A DNA stretch of 64,000 nt from Hyaloscypha bicolor E (taxonomy: Eukaryota > Ascomycota > Leotiomycetes > Helotiales > Hyaloscyphaceae): assembly GCF_002865645.1 (NCBI RefSeq), contig NW_020194644.1, positions 821,289-885,288 on the forward strand, written 5' to 3'. Made by a program: the position numbers and the translations under genes. Positions 48,156 to 61,206 of the stretch are shown here, one piece after another (positions within the stretch are counted from its first letter, which is position 1; every line of letters begins with the position of its first letter). The notes under the pieces were generated by a model that saw only the letters and a program-made list of their open reading frames with translations, had not been told where the DNA came from and made no database searches.

Positions 48156-48456
48156 TAGGAAAGAAACTATAATAAAACAAAAACCCATATAAAATATATT
48201 AGAATATAAAATATAACTTAATAGTAAAATAATAAATTAAAAATATAAATAGTAAAATATAAATAATATATAATATATAAAAGCTTAATTAATTAAATAC
48301 TTATAAAGAATTATTCTCTAGAACTATAGAAAAACTAGCTTTCTTATATAATTTCTATAAGTTATATATAAAAGGCTATAGCCTTTATTATATAATCTAA
48401 ACCTTAAAACTACTAAAATAATATAATTTTTGAAAGGTATAGTTTATTATACTATA
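48156..48456 (-). repeat. LTR copy, heavily RIPped
   Basis: Aligned end to end with 60906-61206 at equal length (301 bp). Nearly all differences are C-to-T or G-to-A in this copy, for example TATAGTTTATTATA against TACGGCCTGCCGTA near its right end. Confidence 0.8.
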
Positions 48457-49149
48457 TCTAATTCTCTATTTATTTATACTTGTTTTCTAAATACTAAAAA
48501 TAATAGAAAAATCCTATTTAGAATCCAAAATAATAAAATAATTAGAATCTTTCTCTATTAGCTAATCTAATTTCTTTTTTATATATCTAAAATAAGACTT
48601 ATTATTTTTAAATAGTCTTATTTTATACTCTCGAACTTGCTTAAAGATAATCCAAATCTGCTTAACTATATTCTTATATTAAATCCAATATAGTTCTTTA
48701 TATTAATTAGTATTTGCTTTTAATTATTACTTAATTTCTGCCTTTATTACTAGATACTAAGGAAACTTATTATAGCGAATTATATTATAGATTATACTAA
48801 TATACTCTAAATAAATAGTTTCTTTAAATTTCGTATTATTTATAGTATTCTTAAATTAGCTTTTAATAAGAGGAGAAAGCTCTAGATAAGAAGCTTTAAT
48901 AACTTTATAGGAAACTTTATTTTTATATATTTTGTCCTTAATAGTAACTAGACTTATTAGAATTATAATAAAAGGCCTATTAAGTAGCAAATTATTATTA
49001 AACTATCTTTTGACTTCTATATTATTCGAGAATTAATACTTATTTATAATTTCAGACTTATAAATTACCTAGCTAAAAATATTTATTTATCTAGTTAAAT
49101 AAACTATATTTAAAATCTTTCCTCTTATTATTTTTAGTAAATACTCGCT

Positions 49150-50300
49150 TATTTTTTTTTAGCTATTTCCGACTTAAATTTATTAGAAATAAAAAAGTAA
49201 TTAATATCTTTAAAGAACTTCTTATTAAAAGTAATAGTTTTTTTGCGATTTATAAGAAAAATATAACTAATATTTTAATACTCTTTACTAAGATAGAATT
49301 CGCTATTTAAAGCTTTAGTAATAGCCAGATCTTTAGTATTATTTTTATATTAATTATAATTAATATTTCCAGAAATATAGTATCTAGTTAGCTAAAAGTA
49401 AATAACTAGATAAATAGGGTATTTATTTAATGTTTTATAAAATCCGTACTATATTAATAGATCTGCTATTAAGAGTTAAGAGGCTAAGATAAAATAACTA
49501 TTACCTAGATCTTTATATTTTAATATATTATTTTTTCGGAAATAGAACTATAGTATTTCTATTTTCTTTATTAAAAGCTCTCGAATACTAAACTTCTTAA
49601 TTTATTTTAGGTAATCTTTCTTATAAATATAGTTATTTATACTTAGATTAGTAATACTAGACTCAGGAACAGGAACTATAATATTGAATTAGAGTTATAA
49701 ATTTAGGTAAAATTAATTAGAAATATAATACTTATATTTATATTTCTTAATTTCCTAGATTTTAAAAAAGAAATCCCGTATTTCCTTATTTATTTAAATA
49801 ACGAAAATATACTTCTTGCCTTTAGTAACTTTATAGATCTTAGTAATTAGCTTTAGAATATCTTTAATATCTTATATATTAATAGAGAAAGTATTAGTAA
49901 ATTACTAAATATATATTATATAAGAAGCTTTAAGGAATCTATTATTAATCTTATAGTATTCTCGCTTATAAATAGGTTCTAAAATACTATTATATATTTC
50001 CTTAAAGATATATTTATTTTATTAAGTAAATATTAACTTCTATTTAGCTAATATCTTATAAATATATTAGATATCTTTTTCAAGTTCTCTAGACTTAATA
50101 TCTTTAGTCTTTTGCTTCTTAGTTCTAGATATAAATACGGGAGTTTTTCTAGATAATATTTTTTTCTTTAGAATAGAAAATTTCTCCTTATTTAACTCTT
50201 TATTTTCCTTTATTTTACTAGCCTTATATTTGAACTAGTATTTAGATTTTTATTATTCTTTAGAAGTCTTAGGCTTAGCTTACTTTCTATTCTTACTAGA
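49150..50300 (-). pseudogene. Long decayed reading frame of unknown type
   Basis: Read through relatively few stops, the minus strand gives a Lys/Ile/Tyr-rich protein-like sequence (for example KTPVFISRTKKQKTKDIKSR and KITKIYKVTKGKKYIFVIQI in neighbouring parts). It lies between the pol relic and the left LTR, where a Gypsy element normally has little coding sequence. Not recognised; possibly an extra ORF or another element nested there. Confidence 0.35.
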
Positions 50301-52188
50301 TTCTTCTTATCTAGTTATATTAGTTCTACTAGTTTTACTAATAGATTTATTACTAGGCTATATTAAATTAGCTCTATTTTTATTAGCTAGATCTAATTGA
50401 ATTAAAACTAAAATTTAATAGGGGCCTATTCTTTAGGCTTATTTCGAAAAGTAGGAAAAGGCTTATTACTATAAACTCTCTTAATTAGAATTCCAGAAAT
50501 ATTAAAAATATACTATCTAGCTTTAAAATTATTAGCTAATAGTAATTTAAAAACCAATTCTCCAGGTTCTGAAATAGCTTTAGTATACTTAAATACCTTA
50601 ATAATATCTAATTTAGTAAATATACTAATATTCCAATATTTCTTATTTTTAATATACTCTAAAATAGCTTTATTAATTAACTAAATAGCTTTATATACTA
50701 AAGCTTTTATCTTAAAAAGAAAATATAATTTCTTATAGATATTTTTATTAAGATTATTACAGATATTATTAATATATTAGCTAAAGGCTTTATTATATAA
50801 TATAATTCTATTTTGACTTTTAGTATTAAAACTATTTATTATAGTCTTAATCTTATTAAGCTTCTTTTATCTGCCTTTAGAAATGCCTTTAATAATATTC
50901 TTGAATTTCTTATTATTATCTTAGTAGTTCTTTAGTTTCTCTTTAGTTAATTCTAGTCTAGTTTCGTTTCTAATAAAGGTTTTCTATTTCAAAAACTTAT
51001 TATATATATTATTTAGTTTATCTAGGATATTTATATTAAATTTAGTAATTATAGCTATTTTTTCTGGTATTAGTAGGCCTTCTATAATTATCTAAGCTTC
51101 TTTAATACTCTGAATTTTAATACTATTAATCTATAGGCTTTTAATAATACTATAGCTTATAAGAACTAATTATTATATTTCGCTAGTTTAAAGAATTTAT
51201 TCTTTGGCTATTTTATTATTCTTAATAAGTTATAAGTTATAAAGTTAAAGGTTCTCGAGGTTATAAGAATTTCTTTTAAATATATTTCAAAATAAAGAAT
51301 AAATTAGAATAGACTTGGATTATATAAAAGTATTATATATATTCGAGTATTTCTTTTTTCCTAATAAGAAAACAAAGCTAAAATAGTAGTATATATAATA
51401 GGGAAAATAGATATAATAATTAGATATATTTAAAGTAATATAGTTATAAATTAGGAATAATTATAAAAAATAAAATATAAAATTAGGCTTCTATTATAAA
51501 AAAGAATATAAATATATATACTTAAGGAAATATAATTAAGGAAATAATTAGGGCAGGTTAAACTAAATAGTAATAATAGGAAAATAAGAAAGTAATATAA
51601 TAGAAATATAAATATAGTAATAGTATTTAAAGTATTAGAATATAAAAGAAAATAATAAAAATAACGAAAATTTTATAATATAGATATATTCCGACTTTTT
51701 ATTTATTTAGAAACATTCTTGTTAACTCAAAAAAATAGTATAAAAGAAGAGAAATAATATAGGAAATATATAAAAGATAAGATATATAAATATACTAAAG
51801 ATATTAGAAAAATATAAAATAAATATTAATAGAAAAGAAATTAGAATAATAGAATTAAGAAATAATTTAGAATAAAGTATTACTTTTTCTAAAACTAATT
51901 CATATTTCTTCTAAAAGCCAATTATATTTATTTAGTATTTATTAAAATCGACTTTATATAATATAAAATGGCTTAGTTAACTAGGACTTTAAAGTAATAT
52001 TTATATCTATAAAAGTAATATTAAAGATATTAGAGTTTATAAAAAAAAGAACTATAAGATAATATAAATGGGATTTATAATACTATTATTAAGTTTGAAA
52101 TAGTTAATATTAAAGTTAATATAGAATATAGAAAGATTAGGTATTCCGAATTAGTATTAAGGATATAGGAATTATTTAAATAATATTT

Positions 52189-52330
52189 AATAGTAAGAAA
52201 TAGATTAATAGTAAGAAATAGATTAATAGTAAAAAATAGATTAATAGTAAGAAATAGATTAATAGTAAGAAATAGATTAATAGTAAGAAATAGATTAATA
52301 GTAAGAAATAGATTAATAGTAAGAATTAGT
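52189..52330. repeat. 18-bp minisatellite, 7 full copies
   Basis: Seven head-to-tail copies of an 18-bp unit (aatagtaagaaatagatt) start at 52189 and end at 52314; a partial copy follows. The only variant is one G-to-A in the third unit (52225-52242). Confidence 0.95.
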
Positions 52331-54029
52331 AAATTATACTAGCTTTTTAAAGAAATAATTAGTTTCTAGTAATGAAATAATATTATAGTCTAAAAAAGGG
52401 TTCTATATAAAAGAAGTTCTCTTTATATAGAAACAGAAATATATAATATACTAACTAAGCTTTAATATATGCCTTAAATATAGCTATAATTATATTAAAG
52501 AAGAAATGGGTTTTCTAATATAAAATGGGCTTTAAATAAATAGATTTAGTTTATTTAATATCTGAGAAATTCCCAGAATTATATATTATTAAATACTTTT
52601 AGAAATAACTATTAGATTTAATAAGGTTTTCCTTTTCTCTTATAGGGCTTCTAGTTCGGCTATTTTATTTATATATAACTTCTAATTAGGAAGTTTATTT
52701 AAATATTATAAATAAACTTATAATAATAATTCAAGTTAAAATTAAGATCTATAAATATTATAGTTAAGCTTTAGACTAATATAAGCTATAAGAATAGCTA
52801 ATTAAAAAGGCAAATAAAGCTTCTAAAAGGTTTCTAGTTTATTAGAATATATATAAAAGGCTTTCTTTCTTCTTTTCTTCTTTTCTTATCTTTAAATATA
52901 ATTATTATTTATTACTATAATTCGGAATTAAGAGTTTATAAAATAACCTCTCGACTTTTTATTTATTTTTATACTAAAAGAAATATTTCATATTTGATTT
53001 CTAAGATCTAGTAATAAAATCTTATATTAAGAATACTATCTAGTAGTAATAATTAGATAATAGTAAGAAATAAGTAATAGTAAAGCTCGTCTAATTTCTA
53101 GAATAATAATCTAATAATAATATTCTCTAAAAATTATAAAAAATAATTAAAAGAAAAAATTAAAAAATATATAAAGAATTAAAGGTAATAAGCTTTATTT
53201 CAGGTTAAGAAAAGCTTCTATTATTAGATACTTTTTTCTAATTCTTTATAAAAGAAACATATTTTACTTTCTCTAATTCTAGTAATTCTAAAATATATAT
53301 AATAATACTAGTAGCTTTTTTAATTTCCTAAATACTATTCCGTTTATAGTATTCTATAACTATATCCTTTTCTAGTTCTATATCTATTTTAAAATATTTA
53401 TTTATAAATATATACTTATTATTAACTTTATTTTTAGGGAAATACCAGAATTTATTTCTTTTAATAAATTACTTAAATTAATTCCCGGTATATATCCTTT
53501 AAAATATAGTACTATTAAGCTTTTCTAGTATATAATATCTTTTTAGTTAATTCATATATCTTATTCTATATAGGCTAAGCTATTAATATAATAGCTTTAT
53601 ATTCCTTGACTTATCTTAATCTATTAATTTAATATTATATATAAGAACTAGATTCTTTTCGGAAATAAGCTTTAAATAAATCTGGTAAGTAATATTAAAT
53701 TACTTCTTTCTCTCTTAATATCTTTTATTTTTCTTTATTCTGGCTTTTTTAATATCTTTATCTTTTATTTATATTTATTTTATATATATTTCTAAAAGTA
53801 TTTCTCTATTATAAACTTTATTTTATTTAAGTATTCTTTAGGTTAGAAAGCATATTTCTATAAATAGTATAATTTCCCTATTATAGACTATATAAAAAGA
53901 AATAAATCCAGTCGGTTTATATATAATAACTCGGTTAATAAATAGAATATATAGTAATAAATCTATTTAAGGCTTCTTTTTATTTATTATAAATATAATA
54001 AATACTTAAATAATTAATTAATATCTTTT

Positions 54030-54460
54030 TTTAATTATATTATTTTCCTTAAAATTATAGACCAAAATAATAATTCTATTAATTCCTAGCTTATTAAGTT
54101 CCTGAATTACTATTTCTTTAAATTCCAATTTACTATTTATCTTAAGCTACCTAAATAAACTATATTTATAAATGATTTCTTCCTAAATAAACTTAGCAAT
54201 CTTTTTACTAGTTAGATTCTTTAAAAATCTAGCTTTAATTCATCCTGAGAAGTTATCTTTAGTAATAACTAGTAAGTTATATTTCTTATAATCTAATAAT
54301 TTAATTATATTAATCCCAAGATAATAGAAAAGAAATATAGCTTTTATTAGATATAAAGCTTTTTCTTATTTTCTTTTATTCTTATACTAATAGATCTTAT
54401 AAGTATTAATATATTTCCGTATATAGTTATAATAGCTTTCTTAATAATAGTAGCTAGCTA
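54030..54460 (-). pseudogene. Gypsy integrase core relic
   Basis: The minus-strand frame reads as the retroviral-type integrase core: LDYKKYNLLVITKDNFSG, then IKARFLKNLTSKKIAKFI, then NKLGINRIIILVYNFKENN, matching in order the catalytic-core, first-Asp and second-Asp regions of fungal Gypsy integrases. Stops and Asp-to-Asn changes show inactivation. Confidence 0.75.
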
Positions 54461-55059
54461 TTAAATAAAAAGTATTTTCTTTTCTAGTATATCTAATCTT
54501 ATTATATAGCTCTTTAATAATAATCTCTCTTTACTTTTAGTTATTAATAATAAATTAAGGCGAATATATTTTGAATATAACTTTTTATAGTAATTAATCT
54601 CTTATATTATAATTTAAAACTTCTTTACTTAACTTTCGAAACTCGATTCTAGATATTTCTTCTAATCTAGAAAGTATTATAAGATATTATATAATATTCT
54701 AGTATTATTCGAAATAGCTATTACTTAAGAAATCTAGTAAAATAATCGAGTTATTAAATAAAATATAGAAGTTAGTATTATTATTTATTATTTTACTAGA
54801 GATTATATATAAAAGGCTATAGCTTTTACTATATAACTTCTGAATATTATTATTTTTTAATACTATTAATTTGCTATTAGATATAATAAGGCTTTAATTA
54901 TTAATTTCTAATAACTAGATACTATTATTCAAATATCTAGTAAAGGTCTTGGGAATCTAATTTCTTAAAATAATATTATATTACTAAACCGGATCTATTT
55001 TCTTTAATTAAACTTTTTGTCTAATAAATATTATTCTAATAGTATTAAGCTCTATTACT

Positions 55060-55245
55060 AACTATTTATTAATATCCTTATTATTTTCGGTATTACTTTC
55101 TTATTATAAATATCTTAATAATCTATTAGTAATAGTATACTTAGTTCTTTTAATATACTTGATTTTAAAATCGAATAATTAAATTTATATTAGCTAATAA
55201 GTAACTAGAGCTCTAGGAAAATCTATAGCCACTTTACTTAGCTAT
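55060..55245 (-). pseudogene. Gypsy RNase H C-terminal relic
   Basis: Minus-strand blocks AIDFPRALVTY and LFDFKIKYIKRTKYTITNRL correspond to the conserved RNase H end (…FDFEVRHVPGRKHTAADGLSR-type) of fungal Gypsy elements, with RIP-type substitutions. Confidence 0.75.
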
Positions 55246-55879
55246 ATAACAAGTATATTAGTATCTAGTTTAAGAATAAAGTAAACTCTATATAGCTAGA
55301 ATTATACTTTCTATAGATATTTTACTAGCCTTTAATATTCTCTCTTAGTAATATTATATTTCTATTTAGTATTATTCCAGATTCTAGACTTATATTATAT
55401 AATTTTCTTCTTCTCTTTATTATTATATTAACTAAGAATTCTGCTCTATTTATTTAGACTAGTATTTATTACTAATATAATTATTTTCTAATTTTCTAAT
55501 AAATTATAATATAGCTTATAAAATATTAAAATAATAATAAGCTTTTCTTAAAGAATTTATATAGCTAGTATTTATTTATTACCCTAGTTCTATATTATAC
55601 TTTTCTTTATTAAGTAGTAAATAGGTTTAGTAATAATTATAAAGCCTTTAATCCAAATATAATAGTAAATAATAATTCTAATAAATACCTTACTTTTAGT
55701 TATATTATTATAATATTTCTATCTTAAGATCTTAATAATTCCTGAGTTTAAAAGGCTTCTTCTAAGTATTTTACAAATAAAGCTAATAATAACTATATTA
55801 TTATAATAGAACTATAATTTTTCTCTAATACTAACTCTAGCTTATTTAATTTTATCTAAGATTATATCTAGGTTTTAAA

Positions 55880-56330
55880 AGTATTTAAATATAAAATACC
55901 GAATTCTAGATAAAATAAGCTATCTATTATAATTTATATAAGGTTTCTTAATTCTAATATTATTAATAAATAATATAGCAATTTTAGGAAATAGATTCTC
56001 TAGAATAGTTATAATAATTCATATAAATTATATAACGAAATTAGTAGCTTTCTGAGATAGTATAATTATTCTTAATAGCCCTAGAAATATTATAAATATA
56101 GTTAAATCTTTATTATAAGTATCTAGTATAAATTAATTATATCCGGAAAAGAAATTAATTAGAAAATTATAAATATATCTAGTAAATTTTTCTGAGATCT
56201 TATTAGTAAATAGGAATAAATTAATATCTTATAGAATTATTAAATTTATTTTTATAATAGTATTAATTAGTCTATAAGTTCTAATAACCTTTTTTATAAT
56301 TAAGAACTATAGATTTTAGTAAGATCTATT
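55880..56330 (-). pseudogene. Gypsy reverse transcriptase core relic
   Basis: The minus-strand frame includes a palm segment (LGLLRIIILSQKATNFVIQF) followed by FPKIAILFINNIRIKKP, where the catalytic FVDD is now FINN (G-to-A changes). RT lies upstream of RNase H and integrase in minus sense, the Ty3/Gypsy order. Confidence 0.8.
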
Positions 56331-59300
56331 ATATTTCTTAAAAACTCTATAATTTAGGTATTCTAATAATATTTTTATTATTACTAGTATTAGAGCTTTG
56401 GGATATAAGAAATTCTTCTTTTACTAGGCTTTATATTTAATAGTCTTAATTAAAATAAATAGGCTAATATTTTTATAAACTTTTCTTATTTCTTTTTAAT
56501 TAAATATAATTATATTTTCTAATATATTCTTATAAATATTTTCTAGTTTTGGATCTCTTAAACTAGTTCGGATATTTACTAGAGCCTTCTCTAGTTCTAT
56601 TATTAGTATTTACTAATTAAACTTTCTTATTTTTTATTTTATATATTTCTATAACTAGAAATAAATTATAATTATTATTCTTTTTTTTAAGTACTTTAAT
56701 TATTTTCTCTAGTACTTTTTTTATCTAATCTCCGGAATTTATAATCTTTCTATTTAGTTTCTTTTTATCTAGTATTTTAATATATATTTTTTAAGCTCTT
56801 ATATATTCCAGAATTCTTTCTAGTTTTAGGTTCTATATTTCTTAGTTTCGGAAATATATTTCTTTATTATTAGGAAATACTATTCTATTTCTTTTTTAGA
56901 AATATTTTTACTTAATATTCTTTTTGCTTTTTTTTTATTAAATCCAAAATTACTCTTAATAATATTCTAATTAGAGCCTTTTCTATTTTAGTTTCTCTAA
57001 AAATATTATTTAATTTCCTAAACTTCTAAACCTAAAATAAAAGAATCTATAAGAAATCCTAATATCTTCTTATTTCTTCTAATATTATTACTAGTTATAA
57101 TACCAGATTCTATTTTTCTTTTTTACTTTTAATTTCCTGCTTTATATTATTTAATTTCTTAATTCTAGAAGCTTAATATTTTTAAACTATTACTTTTTTC
57201 TATTTCCTAGTATTTTTTAAAAATAGAATAATTATAATAATATAGGTATTCTAGTTATTTTTAGAATTAATAAATCTTTTATTCTATAAACTATTACTTT
57301 TATATATAATTTTTATTTTTATTTTTACTAAAAATAATTAACTAAGTAAGATCTTTAAAGCTTTTTTAATTAGGAAAAATATATTTTTATATTTTACTTT
57401 ATTTATAATCTTAGCTCTAAGCTTTATTATTTTTATAAATTCAAATTCTATTTTCGTAATAATAAATATTTAATAATCTATAGTATTATATATTATTTTA
57501 CTAATATTTCTGGAAATTTTTTCGAGAAAAATATTAACTTTAGTTCTAGTATTAATTATTTCTTTATATTTAATACTTTTTTAAGATTCTTAAAATATAA
57601 ATTAGAGATATAGAAATTATATAATATATTTATAAGCTAGTAATATCCGAATATTAATACTATTATTTTTAAATTAAATAATTCTATTAGTATTAAATAC
57701 CTAAACTAGTATTTCTAATTCCTTAAATATTTTATCTATTATATAAGCTATAGCTACTAGTTTTATAGATCTTCTAATATATCTAACTATACTTAATATA
57801 ATAGTATTTCCTATTTATAAGATAATAAGATAGAAAGTATTATCCTTAATTTATTAGTTCTAAAATATAATAATTAGATCTAGTATTTTTAAGATATTAA
57901 TAAGTATTTTCGTTTTTTTCTAAATCTTTAGAAATAAAATAATTATTTTCTTTAGTAGTTTTATTAGAATATTATTAACTTTAGAAATCTTATATTTATT
58001 ATAGTTAAGAGTATACTAGGTTCCTAATTTATTCTATTTATTTCCGGAAATATTAATATTTATATTTTTAGCTGGGCTATTTCCTTATTTATTATTTCTT
58101 AAAATAGTATTCTTCTGGCCTCTTATATAAAATAGCTTTTCTTTTATTCTAGCTTATTTTTAGAAAACCTCTTTAGCTATTTCTTTTTCTTTTCTTTTTT
58201 TCTTTAATAAGAAACCTATTATAGTATTAATAGAAATGCTATTTATAGCCAAATCTTAATACTATTTATTAATTCTAGAACCTGAAATATTAGTAATTTT
58301 AATATAATTTCCTCTAAGATAAAGCAGTTATTTAGATTCCCTAGATATAACTTACTTGCTTCTATATATAGATCCCGGTTAGCTAGTTTCTTTTTTTTCT
58401 TCTTATCTAGTAAACTAGATATTTCTTATTAATCTCTAGATATTTTTAGGTTAAGTATTTAAATTATAATTAAATTCTTTTTCTCGGACTTAGGAAATAA
58501 TTTAGTTAAACTACTAGTACTTATTAATAAAGAAAAAGAAAACACTTTCTTATTTAGGCTTAAATAGTTCTTTATATTATTTTCTATTAAATTAATAAGT
58601 ATATTTATAATTTATAAGCTCTTCTATTAGTAAGTAATAGAATTAAGAAATATAAATATATTCTAGATTAATATTATTATTCTCATTTCTATTATAATAC
58701 CTATAATAAATTTGTTTTCTTAGTTCTAGATTTATATTATAGGCTATATTAACTTAAATAGTATTCTTTAATTATATTTAAGACTAACTTTTTTTAAAAT
58801 ATAGTTATCTAGACTCTTTACCTATTCTAGCTTAATTACTATAGCTACTATAATATTCTTTATAACCTTTATTATAACTTCTAGTATATTTTCTCTAAAG
58901 ACCCGAATTATATTTACTAGACTATTAATACTATAGTATTTATTATAATTAGCTAGATTATATAAATAGGCTATAGATATTCTCTCGAATTATAATAGTA
59001 GCTATATTAAGTTATTTTTATAGGTTCTCTTGAATTATAATAATAATAGATAGTTTTTCTAGGCTTTTTACTAGCTAGTTAATATTATTTCTTTTAGGTT
59101 TACTACTTTTAGTAGGTTTTATATAATTAGCTATAAGCTAGGTTTTCTTTTTACTTATATTTATAATAGCTTTAGGAAATATAATAGGAAAAACTAGTAA
59201 AAAATAATTATTTTCTGGCTTAGGAACTATATTATAAACTATTATATCTAAGTATTCTTATCTAAGTCTAGATATATCTAGGTTATTAGTAATATTAAAA

Positions 59301-60905
59301 TAATATTTCTTTTTTTTATATTAATAGGATATTATTATCTTCTTATATATCTTACTATATTTATAAATAGAAACGTTTATAGACTCGAAATTCGTATTTT
59401 TAAAAATATAATCTCTTATTAGAATAAATAACTCTTTTATAAATTCTCGGTATTAAATAATTTTATTTATTTATTTTTTCTTTAGTAATTTCTTTAATAT
59501 TTTATTAAATATATTAATATAAGATTTGGATAAGATTTCTCTATTTTGGGCTTATATAATAATCTAATTAAGAAAGTTATAGCTAATTTTAAATATTTTC
59601 TAGTTATATTCTCGGAATTTCTTTAGTAAGGCCTTAAAGAACTTAATTTCTTAGTAATTTTCTAGGTTATTAGTATAATATTCTAGTATAGCCTTAATCT
59701 AATTCTTATAAATAAAAGAAATATAATAAATAATTCTTTCTTTTTTAATATTATTAGGAATATAATAATTCTTATATATATTTATATATTATTTCAAGAA
59801 TATAGAAATATTACTTTCCTGAAATTATAGTATTTTAGAAGCTTCTATAAATAATAGATTTAAATCCGGTATTAATATATACTTATTCTTAATTATATTA
59901 ATCTTAATAATTTTTTCTATAATTAATTATAGGATTTCCGTATCTAAAGCTTTTACTAATAAGGTTCCTAAAGAACTAACTTCCTGTTTAAATATATTTT
60001 TTAGTTTAGGAACTAGAATTAGAAAGAAACTAGTTAATAATAATAAATATAATTAAGATTCGAGTTTTAGTATTAGTAATAATAAAATAATAGCTTTTCT
60101 AGTTTTATTTCTATTACTTATACTTTCTTTTCTATTTCATTAACTTAATACCTATAGTATTTTCTCTTAATTTTACTAAATTAAATATATCTAATAATAC
60201 TATTAAAAGTAATAATAAAAATAATAAATACAATTTTACTAATTTTTCTGACTTTTCTAAATTCTCTTTCTTTTCTTTACTTAGTATTCTTTTCTTTCTC
60301 TAGAAGCTTCTCTAGATTATCTATATAATTTCTTATTTCCGATTTCTTTTTTATTTTTATTTCTAATTTCTATTTATTATTTTATTTAAAATTAAAAGTA
60401 TTTCCTCTTTTAGGTATCTTTTCCGGATTTAGAAATAAGCTTTTCTACTAAAACTAATACTACTTCTATTCCGGTCTTTATTATAACTAAAAATAATATA
60501 TAAATTAATAATATAACTTTATTTCCAAATACTAAAGTCTATTTCTAACTAAGATCTAATTTATATTATCTTAGTATAATATTTCTTATTTTATTTCCTT
60601 TGCTTCTTTTCCTTCTATAGTTAGCCTCTATTTCTACTACTCCTATATACTATACTAGTAACTATATCTTATAGCTAACCCGTATCCAAGTTACTAGATA
60701 TATCGGAAATTAATATAAGATACTAAAATTAATACTTATATATCCTTAATATTTTGGCCTTAGGCTTAAGGTATTATAATAGCCCTTTTCTCCCCTAACT
60801 TATTAAGCTAATAATCCGCCTTGCAGACATCCCTCAGAACTTTATAAGAGTATTACCTTAACTGCAAAGTTTCTATTCTCCCTGTATTACTTACTATAAA
60901 ATATA

Positions 60906-61206
60906 TGGAAGGGAAACTATAATAAGACAAAAACCCATATAAAGTATACCAGAGCACAAAACGTGAATTAATAGTAAAATAATAAATCAAAAGTATAAAT
61001 AGTAAAGTATAAATAGTATATAGTATATAAAAGCTTAATTAATTAAATACTCATAAAGGATTATTCTCTAGGACTACAGAAAAACCAGCTTTCTTATGTG
61101 ATTTCCGCAAGTCACGTGTAAAAGGCTGCGGCCTTTGCCATGTGACCTAAACCTCAAAACCGCCAAAACAATATGATTTTTGGAGAGTACGGCCTGCCGT
61201 ACCACA
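60906..61206 (-). repeat. LTR copy, lightly mutated
   Basis: Retains words such as CACGTG and GGCTGCGGCC that are lost in the partner. It is preceded on its left by RIPped interior and followed on its right by sequence of nearly normal composition. Confidence 0.8.

Larger units (their letters stand above)
48156..61206 (-). mobile_element. Ty3/Gypsy retrotransposon relic, 13 kb, minus strand
   Basis: Two 301-bp direct repeats, 48156-48456 and 60906-61206, bound this region. In minus orientation the right one starts TGTGGTACGG and ends CCCTTCCA, a normal TG...CA LTR. Between them, minus-strand frames read through stops give reverse transcriptase, RNase H and integrase in the correct order. The right LTR is nearly free of RIP while the left LTR and interior are heavily mutated. 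The flanking 5-mers (48151-48155 TATTA; 61207-61211 GTATA) do not match, so unity as one insertion is not proven. 57-60.8 kb probably held protease and gag; 48.5-51.5 kb does not look like pol. Confidence 0.7.

Noticed and set aside
52189..52330. CRISPR-like array
   Set aside because: 18-bp head-to-tail units without spacers: a minisatellite.
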